Shown here piece after piece: positions 26,601 to 38,600 of a stretch of 64,000 nt of DNA. A program made the position numbers and the translations under genes. Positions within the stretch are counted from its first letter, which is position 1, and every line of letters begins with the position of its first letter. A model generated the notes under the pieces. It saw only the letters and a list, made by a program, of their open reading frames with translations, was not told where the DNA came from and searched no databases. This stretch comes from Phymorhynchus buccinoides (lineage: Eukaryota > Mollusca > Gastropoda > Neogastropoda > Raphitomidae): NCBI GenBank assembly GCA_017654935.2, contig CM065700.1, positions 51,061,927 to 51,125,926 on the forward strand, written 5' to 3'.

Positions 26601-29600
26601 ACGGAGTATTGTTGCGATTTCATCGGTCTTGTTTCTGGCACTATTGATATTTAGGTATCCAATACGAAGTCCCTCCTGTGAGGGCCATTTATCTAGGGTA
26701 GAAGACATACTAACAATGATTAATTAATATATGCACAAAGACAATTGAAAACGGTCAATGTAGAAGTGAACAAGCAATAAAGTAGACAAGTTAGTCTATA
26801 CCAAGCATAAATGTAAAGCAATGCCCGCTGCCCACACTCAGTGTGAATCACAATTACAGTAACTGTGTTCAAACGAACAAGGTGATAAGCTCACCTAGCC
26901 TAGACTATCACTCAGATGCATATACACCTTTAACAAACCCAGGACAAATGTCAATCAAATTAAGTAAGTAACAACGTTCCCAAGAGAGAACAAGAAAACA
27001 ATGAGCAATGAATATTTATGAATGAGGAAAAAATTAAAAATTGAAACGTGTACAAAATATTGAACTGGATTCGAAAAGTAAGAACGTAAAATCTGCAGGA
27101 AACCCAGCAGCAAAATATCAAATAAACGTCTATGCCGAAGAAAATCTTTCTCAAAAATCAGCACAAACTTATGTAATTATATATCTAGCCAGCCAATATT
27201 TTCTCAACAGCGCATGAATCAGGTGAGACACACAAAAATACTATCTATAATAACGACTATATCACCATGTCCAGCCGGTTGCAAAACACACACGCACGAC
27301 CGACCGCACACACACACGCCCGCACACATGCACGCCCGCACACATGCACGCCCGCACGCACGCGCACACAAACACACACACACACACACGAACGCATACA
27401 AAAAATACATAGATCACACATACACGCACGCATAAGCGCACACACGCGCGCCTGCGCGCACTGCTAAGTAGTCTTATGTAGTTAAAGACATATTATTTGC
27501 CGTAATTGATAAGCATTCACAATAGATCGTCTACATTTAGTAGTGAGTGATTTTGTATTATAATATACATGCACCTGAACTTACTCACACTAACAATATC
27601 CAAAAATAACATGCACTCCCCCACCTACCTCTCCCCTCACTCACTCTCCCACTCCCCCTCCCCCCTCTCTCACATACACATTATTGTTCATATACACATT
27701 AATGAATGCACAAAGACGCTTTTGCAACTTTTCAGTAGGAACATTGTTGTTGATCGAGTTGACGTGCATTCACATAGGTAGACATGAGGCTAAAAGGATA
27801 CTGGTCATAAGACATGGCTGGGCGTTGTCATGCGCGTTGAATTGTCATACTGGAATGTCTGTCCTTGGATTCTACCATTTTGGGCAGATGGCATAAGGCT
27901 CTGTGTAGAGTTGGGGAAAAACTGGGATGATGGGGGCCTTGGAGCATTTGACCGGAGGTACCTGTTGTTTGCTGGTAACAGTTATTACCTCTGTTATGAA
28001 CGGGTGGGTAATGAGTCAAGGACTCCATTGCCGAGTATTCATTTAGTGGGGGCGGGGGAGGGGGTGGGGGGTGGGGGACATTGAACATTTGTTCAGAAGC
28101 ACCTGTGCTTTGCTGAGGTAAATTATTACCTCTGTTATGCAGGGACGGGTAGTAACTCATGGTCTCCGTTTGTGGATAGTGATCGGGTGGGGGTGGGGGG
28201 TGGGGGACATTGGACATTTGTTCAGAAGCACCTGTGCTTTGCTGAGGTAAGTTATTACCTCTGTTATGCAGGGACGGGTAGTAACTCATGGTCTCCGTTT
28301 GTGGATAGTGATCGGGTGGGGGTGGGGGGTGGGGGACATTGGACATTTGTTCAGAAGCACCTGTGCTTTGCTGAGGTAAGTTATTACCTCTGTTATGCAG
28401 GGACGGGTAGTAACTCATGGTCTCCGTTTGTGGATAGTGATCGGGTGGGGGTTGGGCGACATTGGACATTTGTACAGAGGCACCTGAATGTTGCTGAGGT
28501 GCATTGTTACCTCTGTTGGGAAGGGTTGGGTAATGCCTCAAGGATTCCATGGGTGGGCAGTGATTGGGTGGGGCATTGAGCCGCTGACTGTACGTTGCGT
28601 TACTACCGGACTGGCCATATTGTGGATACTGGTATCTGTGTACAAAGCGGATTTGTTGGGCATTAGTGTTACCAGCAAACGTGGAGCCCATCTGTTCATC
28701 CTGCCTGACTGAGTGACGGGATTGGGGAGGGGAGATGGCCTGTTTGAAATGCAGTGCAAGTTTTGCAGTGCCTGCATCGCTTGGATGAAGCAGATTGTTG
28801 TACATATATAGTTTGGTTTTGCCACCAATGGTTGTGAATGCAGTGTGATTGTTGATGCACTCTGCATTGAGCATGCTACTGGCCTTTTGCATGTTAGTGT
28901 TGGATGGTTCAATGAGGGTGTTGAGGTGGTGTGTGCCACGTGCGGGTAGGATAGAGCTAAGAATGATCCTAGCCATGGGGAAAACTTGGGAGGCCAGATG
29001 TATCAGATCACACCAACCGTCTGTGTGGATCACACCCGTGGCTTTACAGTCATTTATCCCAACATGGAGGACTAAAACCTTAACACTGGGGGACACGCTT
29101 TGACCTTGGAGCCATTCTAAGAGGTCAGCAACAGTTAAACCTCCTACATGAATTTTTGACACACGTTCTTGACGGGGGGATAATCTACGAACATCAACGT
29201 CTCTGATAACTGAGTCCCCAATGAGTAACAGGGACGTTTGTTCAGGCACGGAACGTGTGGCTAGAATGTCCCGAGGAGTGGGCCTTTTGTATTCTTCCCT
29301 GTGGTCTGCAGTGTCTTTCTTAGGGATGGATTCTGGCCGAGCGTCGCCACTGGTCGGGTCAGCTGATTCGTCTTCCTGTGCCGAAAGGGGGCTGAAGCGA
29401 TTGGAGACCCGGATCGCGAAAACCACGTTGTCTTCTTTGTCACCCTGGTTCTGCTGCTCTCCTTCGGTGGTCTGCTGATCAGGGTTGGGGGACGAGTTCT
29501 TGATAGCTTCTTCTCCAGCAGCCACGAGATCAAGAAAACCAGTCTGTTGGCTGGGGTCGTCAGCTGACTTGACTGATTCGCTGTTAGAAGGTGGTGGAAC

Positions 29601-32600
29601 AGGCTGGTCGTTCTGTGCTGGAGACTCGCTGCAGAAGGTCGTCTGTGTCCCTTGGTCATGGTGTTCAGAGGGGTCTGGGATAACACTTTCGTATTGGGTG
29701 CTGGCGTCACGTGTCCCTGCGGGTTTCATCTTTCTCACGTCGCTGAGTACATTGCCTAGCTGGGTTTTCAGTTGATGGTTTTCTTTCTTCATAGTTCCGA
29801 CTTGCTTATTCAGATCATTCATTCTTGTTGTACTGACTAGCCCCTAGTAATTGTTGAATTGACTAGCCTCTAGCAATTTTATATCATGTGACAGATAAAT
29901 TGTAAGATATTTTAGGAAATAAACTGGCATGGTTTTTGGACAATGAAGACAAGAGTTAGGGCAGTTTGTGTCTTTTTTAAAATATTGCTTTTAATGTGTT
30001 TTTTTATATACTTTGAATGTGCATGGTTTTATTAATTCTATTTATATGGTGGGTTTTTGTTTGTGGCACAAGCCACAAACCTATAACTCACTTTGTCGGT
30101 CTGTCCAAAATTGTTGCACGCCACAAATGATTGCGAATCTGCGCATGTTTTTCCAGATTGTGTGTGAGAGGATCGGCATTGAGCTGGGAGACCGCCTGGC
30201 TCCCAACAGCACCAAGAGGAAATACCTGGTCACCTTCATCCCCCCTGATGCTGTGAGTGATAATACACAGTATTAGTACAGCAATACATGGTGTATAAAA
30301 CAATACACAGCACCAAGAGGAAATACCTGGTCACCTTCATCCCCCCTGATGCTGTGAGTGATAATACACAGTATTAGTACAGCAATACATGGTGTATAAA
30401 ACAATACACAGCACCAAGAGGAAATACCTGGTCACCTTTATCCCCCCTGATGCTGTGAGTGATAATGCACAGTATTAGTACAGCAATACATGGTGTATAA
30501 AACAATACACAGCACCAAGAGGAAATACCTGGTCACCTTTATCCCCCCTGATGCTGTGTGTGATAATACACAGTATTAGTACAGCAATACATAGTATATA
30601 AAACAATACACACCTTTATCCCCCCTGATACTGTGTGTGATAATACACAGTATTAGTACAGCAATACATAGTATATAAAACAATACACACCTTTATCCCC
30701 CCTGATACTGTGTGTGATAATACACAGTATTAGTACAGCAATACATAGTATATAAAACAATACACACCTTTATCCCCCCTGATACTGTGTGTGATAATAC
30801 ACAGTATTAGTACAGCAATACATAGTATATAAAACAATACACACCTTTATCCCCCCTGATACTGTGTGTGATAATACACAGTATTAGTACAGCAATACAT
30901 AGTATATAAAACAATACACACCTTTATCCCCCCTGATACTGTGTGTGATAATACACAGTATTAGTACAGCAATACATAGTATATAAAACAATACACACCT
31001 TTATCCCCCCTGATACTGTGTGTGATAATACACAGTATTAGTACAGCAATACATGGTGTATAAAACAATACACCTTTATCCCCCCTGATTCTGTGTGTGA
31101 TAATACACAGTATTTGTTAGAATCATCCCCTAAAACTGTCAGAATCATCCCCTAAAACTGACAGAATCATCCCCTAAAACTTTGTCAGAATCATCCCCTA
31201 AAACTTTGTCAGAATCATCCCCTAAAACTTTGCCAGAATCATCCCCTAAAGCTGTCAGAATCATCCCCTAAAACTTTGTCAGAATCATCCCCTAAAGCTG
31301 TCAGAATCATCCCCTAAAACTTTGTCAGAATCATCCCCTAAAACTGTCAGAATCATCCCCTAAAACGTTGTCAGAATCATCCCCTAAAACTTTGACAGAA
31401 TCATCCCCTAAAACTTTGTCAGAATCATCCCCTAAAACTGTCAGAATCATCCCGTAAAACTTTGTCAGAATCATCCCGTAAAACTTTGTCAGAATCATCC
31501 CCTAAAACTGTCAGAATCATCCCCTAAAACTGTCAGAATCATCCCCTAAAACTTTGTCAGAATCATCCCCTAAAACTTTGTCAGAATCATCCCCTAAAAC
31601 TTTGTCAGAATCATCCCCTAAAACTGTCAGAATCATCCCGTAAAACTTTGTCAGAATCATCCCGTAAAACTGACAGAATCATCCCCTAAAACTTTGTCAG
31701 AATCATCCCCTAAAACTGACAGAATCATCCCGTAAAACTTTGTCAGAATCATCCCCTAAAACTGTCAGAATCATCCCGTAAAACTTTGTCAGAATCATCC
31801 CCTAGAATCATCCCGTAAAACTGATCCCCTAAAACTTTGTCAGAATCATCCCCTAAAACTGACAGAATCATCCCGTAAAACTTTGTCAGAATCATCCCCT
31901 AAAACTTTGTCAGAATCATCCCCTAAAACTTTGTCAGAATCATCCCCTAAAACTGTCAGAATCATCCCGTAAAACTGTCAGAATCATCCCGTAAAACTTT
32001 GTCAGAATCATCCCGTAAAACTTTGTCAGAATCATCCCCTAAAACTGACAGAATCATCCCCTAAAACTTTGTCAGAATCATCCCCTAAAACTTTGTCAGA
32101 ATCATCCCCTAAAACTTTGTCAGAATCATCCCCTAAAACTTTGTCAGAATCATCCCCTAAAACTTTGTCAGAATCATCCCCTAAAACTTTGTCAGAATCA
32201 TCCCCTAAAACTGACAGAATCATCCCCTAAAACTTTGTCAGAATCATCCCCTAAAACTGACAGAATCATCCCCTAAAACTTTGTCAGAATCATCCCCTAA
32301 AACTGTCAGAATCATCCCGTAAAACTTTGTCAGAATCATCCCCTAAAAATGACAGAATCATCCCCTAAAACTTTGTCAGAATCATCCCCTAAAACTGACA
32401 GAATCATCCCCTAAAACTTTGTCAGAATCATCCCCTAAAACTTTGTCAGAATCATCCCCTAAAACTTTGTCAGAATCATCCCCTAAAACTGACAGAATCA
32501 TCCCCTAAAATTTTGTCAGAATCATCCCCTAAAACTGACAGAATCATCCCGTAAAACTTTGTCAGAATCATCCCCTAAAAATGACAGAATCATCCCCTAA

Positions 32601-35600
32601 AACTTTGTCAGAATCATCCCCTAAAACTGACAGTCATCCCCTAAATCTTTGTCAGAATCATCTAAAACTTTGTCAGAATCATCCCCTAAAACTGACAGAA
32701 TCATCCCCTAAAACTGACAGAATCATCCCCTAAAACTGACAGAATCATCCCCTAAAACTGACAGAATCATCCCCTAAATCTTTGTCAGAATCATCTCCTA
32801 AAACTTTGTCAGAATCATCCCCTAAAACTTTGACAGAATCATCCCCTAAAACTTTGACATTTACTAAAACTGACTTTGACAATGCTGTTCTGTCACTGGA
32901 GGAAATGGCTTCAGTCTCTCCCCCTCACTGTACTGGTGGCCCCCAGCTGTGGTGAACCAATGCTGTTCTGTCACTGGAGGAAATGGCTTCAGTCTCTCCC
33001 CCTCACTGTACTGGTGGCCCCCAGCTGTGGTGAACCAATGCTGTTCTGTCACTGGAGGAAATGGCTTCAGTCTCTCCCCCTCACTGTACTGGTGGCCCCC
33101 AGCTGTGGTGAACCAATGCTGTTCTGTCACTGGAGGAAATGGCTTCAGTCTCTCCCCCTCACTGTACTGGTGGCCCCCAGCTGTGGTGAGCCAATGCTGT
33201 TCTGTCACTGGAGGAAATGGCTTCAGTCTCTCCCCCTCACTGTACTGGTGGCCCCCAGCTGTGGTGAACCAATGCTGTTCTGTCACTAGAGGAAATGGCT
33301 TCAGTCTCTCCCCCTCACTGTACTGGTGGCCCCCAGCTGTGGTGAACCAATGCTGTTCTGTCACTGGAGGAAATGGCTTCAGTCTCTCCCCCTCACTGTA
33401 CTGGTGGCCCCCAGCTGTGGTGAACCAATGCTGTTCTGTCACTGGAGGAAATGGCTTCAGTCTCTCCCCCTCACTGTACTGGTGGCCCCCAGCTGTGGTG
33501 AACCAATGCTGTTCTGTCACTAGAGGAAATGGCTTCAGTCTCTCCCCCTCACTGTACTGGTGGCCCCCAGCTGTGGTGAACCAATGATAAAACATTGGAG
33601 TTAATGGCTTTCAGTGTGGATTGGTTCTGGAGTTAATGTCTTTCAATGTGGATTGGTTCTGGAGTTAATGTCTTTCAATGTGGATTGGTTCAAGTACCGG
33701 TAGTAATTGTAATAATGCCAATAATATTATGATGGTTTCAGGAGTTTCCCCACTTCCAGGAGTTCACGGTGATTCATGACTATCTGGTCACTCCCAGCCG
33801 AAAAATGCAGGCCAGACTACGTCGCCGCGGGCAACAAGGTAACGCACCCACTTCTGTTGTGTCTCTTTATCTTTCCTTTCTCTCTCTCTCTCTGGTTCAG
33901 ATTTTTCCCTTCTTGACACAGGGCTGAATGTAAGAAAGTATCTATGCTATCTCATTACCCTGTATGAATACAATTTTGTTCGCTCGTTCATTCGTTCTCT
34001 TTTGGAAGAATAGGCTCGGGCTAAAATGTCAATCCTTGTGTCATAAAAATTGACAGTGAAGTCTTTTGGTGATGATGATGGTGATGATGGTAATGATGAT
34101 GATAATGACGACAATGATGATGATGGTAATGATGGTGATGGTGGTGATGATGATGGTGATGATGGTAATGATGATGATATTGATAATGATGACAATGATG
34201 ATGATGGTAATGATGGTGATGATGATGGTGGTTATGATGATGATGATGATGGTTATGATGATGATGGTGGTTATGATGATGATGATGATGGTTATGATGA
34301 AGTTTAATGGTGATACATAATTTGGAAGTTATTCAAATTTATGTAAATTGGGTTGCGTCTCATTCACTGATTTCTTGTTTTTTACCCAATTTTGCTGACA
34401 TTTGCAGGAAAGTTGAAGGACAACATTGTAACGGCAAATTATAAGTATTAAAGACACACTGACCCGGCTGGATTCAGTCTCTTGGTGTTTTGTTGGGTAG
34501 GTGTGACCCACATAGTCTCCACCCATACACGATCGAGGCTGCTCTTTAAAGTGATGTCTCGTTTTCATGCATGTGGGAATATGTATAGGAGTCACACCTG
34601 GTCAAAATAAGATTTCTTACCAGCGAGAGAGGGAAACCCGTGAAACCCGTGATTTTCACATGTATCTGGTGGGTCTTTAAAGTGATTAGCCAAAGTTTGG
34701 CTGAAATATGGGAGATAATGGCCAATTGGCTGAAATATGGGAGATAATGGCCAATTGGCTGAAATATGGGAGATAGTGGCCAATTGGCTGAAATATGGGA
34801 GATAATGGCCAATTGGCTGAAATATGGGAGATAATGGCCAATTGGCTGAAATATGGGAGATAATGGCCAATTGGCTGAAATATGGGAGATAATGGCCAAT
34901 TGGCTGAAATATGGGAGATATTGGCTGAAATATGGGAGATAATGGCCAATTGGCTGAAATATGGGAGATAATGGCCAATTGGCTGAAATATGGGAGATAA
35001 TGGCCAATTGGCTGAAATATGGGAGATAATGGCCAATTGGCTGAACTATGGGAGATAATGGCCAATTGGCTGAAATATGGGAGATAATGGCCAATTGGCT
35101 GAAATATGGGAGATAATGGCCAGATTTCAATCTTGAATAACTGGAAAATGGCTGCACATAATGCATTCCTATCTTCAGTATTTATTAAGGAGCAATGTTG
35201 CAACACTTCCATTATTATAAAACCCAACCGGAAGTACAACCGGACGAAAGGATGAAAATGCCCAAATCTTGAATAACTCAAAAAACAGCTGCATGAAATG
35301 CATTCTTATTTTTAGTGGTTATTAAAAAATAATGTTGCAACACTGCCGCATAAATCTGAGCTGGAAGTTATTAAGAGTTATTAAAGAGTAATGTTGCAAC
35401 ACTGCCGTATAGATCTGAGCTGGAAGTTATTAAGAGTTATTAAAGAGTAATGTTGCAACACTGCCGCATAAATCTGAGCTGGAAGTTATTAAGAGTTATT
35501 AAAGAGTAATGTTGCAACACTGCCGTATAGATCTGAGCTGGAAGTTATTAAGAGTTATTAAAGAGTAATGTTGCAACACTGCCGCATAAATCTGAGCTGG

Positions 35601-38600
35601 AAGTTATTAAGAGTTATTAAAGAGTAATGTTGCAACACTGCCGTATAGATCTGAGCTGGAAGTTATTAAGAGTTATTAAAGAGTAATGTTGCAACACTGC
35701 CGTATAGATCTGAGCTGGAAGTTATTAAGAGTTATTAAAAGAGTAATGTGCAACACTACCGTATAAATCTGAGCTGGAAGTCATTAAGAGTTATTAAAGA
35801 CCCCCCACGTCACGTGTCACATTCCCTCTTATGCTAGGAAGATTTCTTACCAGCTATAAGAGGGAAAACAAGTGAAAACCGTGATTTTGACACGTGACGT
35901 GGTGGGTCTTTAAAGAGTAATGTTGCAACACTGCCGTATAAATCTGAGCTGGAAGTTATTAAGAGTTATTAAAGAGTAATGTTGCAACACTGCCGTATAA
36001 ATCTGAGCTGGAAGTTATTAAGAGTTATTAAAGAGTAATGTTGCAACACTGCCGTATAGATCTGAGCTGGAAGTTATTAAGAGTTATTAAAGAGTAATGT
36101 TGCAACACTGCCGTATAGATCTGAGCTGGAAGTTATTAAGAGTTATTAAAGAGTAATGTTGCAACACTGCCGTATAGATCTGAGCTGGAAGTTATTAAGA
36201 GTTATTAAAGAGTAATGTTGCAACACTGCCGTATAGATCTGAGCTGGAAGTACCATCCAGAAGTGGGAGGGAAAAGAGAGGGAAGAAACAGTAGAGGGGA
36301 GAATCCTGTCATGTTTGCTCTGAAAGGCTAGCATTAGCCCTCTAGTTATTATTGTGATGATGGTGGTGATGATGAAGATGTGATGATGATGATGATGATG
36401 ATGGAGATCTATGTCTCAGGTAACTGGACCTACACACACACCATTCGTCGGCCGGAAATTGAACACGAGGTTGTGGAGCTGCGCATGCCTGTGTCGGAGA
36501 AAGACTATTCCGTGAGATGGTGTTGTGTTGTGTTGTGTTGTGTGCCTGTGTCGGAGAAAGACTATTCCGTGAGATGGTGTTGTGTTGTGTGCCTGTGTCG
36601 GAGAAAGACTATTCCGTGAGATGGTGTGTTGTATGCCTGTGTCAGAGAAAGACTATTCCGTGAGATGGTGTTGTGTTGTGTGCCTGTGTCGGAGAAAGAC
36701 TATTCCGTGAGATGGTGTTGTGTTGTATGCCTGTGTCAGAGAAAGACTATTCCGTGAGATGGTGTTGTGTTGTATTGTGTTGTATACTTGTGTCTGAGAC
36801 TATTCCGTGAGATGGTGTTGTGTTGTGTTGTGTGCCTGTGTCGGAGAAAGACTATTCCGTGAGATGGTGTTGTGTTGTGTTGTATGCCTGTGTCGGAGAA
36901 AGACTATTCTGTGAGATGGTGTTGTGTTGTATTGTGGTGTATTGTGTTGTATGCCTGTGTCAGAGACTATTCCGTGAGATGGTGTTGTGTTATGTTGTGT
37001 GCCTGTGTCGGAGAAAGACTTCCGTGAGATTGTGTTGTGTTGTGTTGTGTGCCTGTGTCGGAGAAAGACTATTCTGTGAGATGGTGTTGTGTTGTGTTGT
37101 GTTGTATGCCAGTGTCGGAGAAAGACTATTCCGTGAGATGGTGTTGTGTTGTGCTGTGTTGTATTGTGCTGTATTGTATTGTGTTGTGCTGTGTTGTATA
37201 TTATAATGTATGATCATCAGAAATTGAGTATGAGAGTAATTACCGAGCTACATATGCCTGTGTCGGAGAAAGACTATTCCGTAAGATGGTGTTGTGTTGT
37301 GTTGTGGTGTGTTGTGTTGTTGTATTGTGTTGTTGTATTGTGTTGGTGTGTTGTGTTGTATTGTGTTGTGTTGTGTTGTTGTGTTGTGTTGTTGTGTTGT
37401 GTTGTTGTGTTGTGTTGTTGTGGTGTGTTGTGTTGTTATTGTATTGTTGTATTGTGGTGTTGTATTGTGGTGTGTTGTGTTGTGTTGTTGTGTGTGTGTT
37501 GTATTGTGTTGTGGTGTGTTATGTTGTATTGTTGTATTGTGGTGTTGTATTGTGGTGTGTTGTGTTGTGTTGTTGTGGTGTGTTGTGTTGTGTTGTGGTG
37601 TGTATTGTTGTATTGTGGTGTGTTGTTGTATTGTGTTGTTGTGTTGTGGTGTGTTGTGTTGTATTGTATTGTGGTGTGTTGTGTGTGTGGTGTGTTGTTG
37701 TATTGTGGTGTATTGTGGTGTGTTGTGTTGTATTGTGTTGTGGTGTATTGTGTTGTGGTGTATTGTGTTGTGTTACAAGGTGCCTGTAAAATAAACAATC
37801 TAATTTAATCATACTATACCAACACTCAAAACAACTGCATTAGCCTAAAACAACCTGGAACCTTACCCTAGCACATAGCTAAAACGAAAGTGGCCCCAAG
37901 GGACTGCACCCATACCGCAGGGAGTAGCGGGAGTGACTCCCCTTACTTCCGGGTATGACGCGCACCCTTGGGACACCGGATATGTCATTCTTAAATTTTC
38001 CAGCCTTTCAATCACACCTGGGCCTACCCTGCTCCGCCTTTTCTGACTCTTGTCTATCTGGTGGGTTCGTTCCGTGTTTAGCTTTGTTCGATTCAGTTTC
38101 TTGGGAAGGCTGTTAGTCATCCTATCGATATTATTTCATTGTCATTTCTTGGTGTTCGTTTTAGTTGAAAAATTATTTCGTTCACTCTGTTGTTCGTTTT
38201 CGGGGTGGCGTCAGCCATTATGGCTTCTTGCACCCCTCGGTTTCCACTTCGGGGAAAGCAGTTTCTCTTCGGTTGTTTTTCTGTTTTCCAAGTCAGTTGA
38301 CTCTTCTTCTCTCACTAGGGACCCTTTGGGCAGGTTCTCTTAATCTTCTCAAGAAGTTTTCGTCTAATCCCCTCACAAATCCTACGTCTAACGTCCAGTC
38401 ACAGTCCGTTTCGGTTACACCGGCCTAACCGGTTTCGGAGCCCATTCCAGTTTCTCTCCCTTCGGAGGTTTCTGCTCCTTCTCCTTTTCCGTTGGACTCG
38501 CAGGCTTTGTACTACGTCACTTGGACTCTTCGGGTTTCAGGGTTCTCCCTTTCGCATCGACAGAATCTTCCTCCTATTTCGGTCTTAGCCAGAGAGGGTT

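Larger units (their letters stand above)
23218..29824 (-). mobile_element. CR1/L2-type non-LTR retrotransposon, minus strand, inserted in the 26-bp array
   Basis: On the minus strand the order is ORF1 (29822-27828), a 1.1 kb spacer, ORF2 with endonuclease and RT (26708-23911, broken), a 3' UTR with a (GA)n tract (23573-23618), and a tail of five ttgac repeats at 23218. An SGNH esterase in ORF1, an APE-type endonuclease and a short-repeat 3' tail instead of poly(A) are properties of the CR1/L2 group. The 26-bp minisatellite is found on both sides, so this is an insertion into the array. ORF1 begins at the junction, so the copy is probably 5'-truncated. No clear target-site duplication is visible. 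Confidence 0.88.

Noticed and set aside
27214..27467. Small His/Thr/Arg-rich and Cys-rich frames
   Set aside because: They lie in the CA/CACG simple repeat of the LINE spacer.
32864..33595. A 243-residue minus frame with a 26-residue repeat ([20 protein letters not shown] core)
   Set aside because: It comes from nine near-identical 78-bp units, with both strands open. There are no synonymous-type differences and no flanking exon signals that I can see.
37146..37808. Cys/Val-rich frames over TTGTG repeats
   Set aside because: A low-complexity tract with all frames open; no coding signal.
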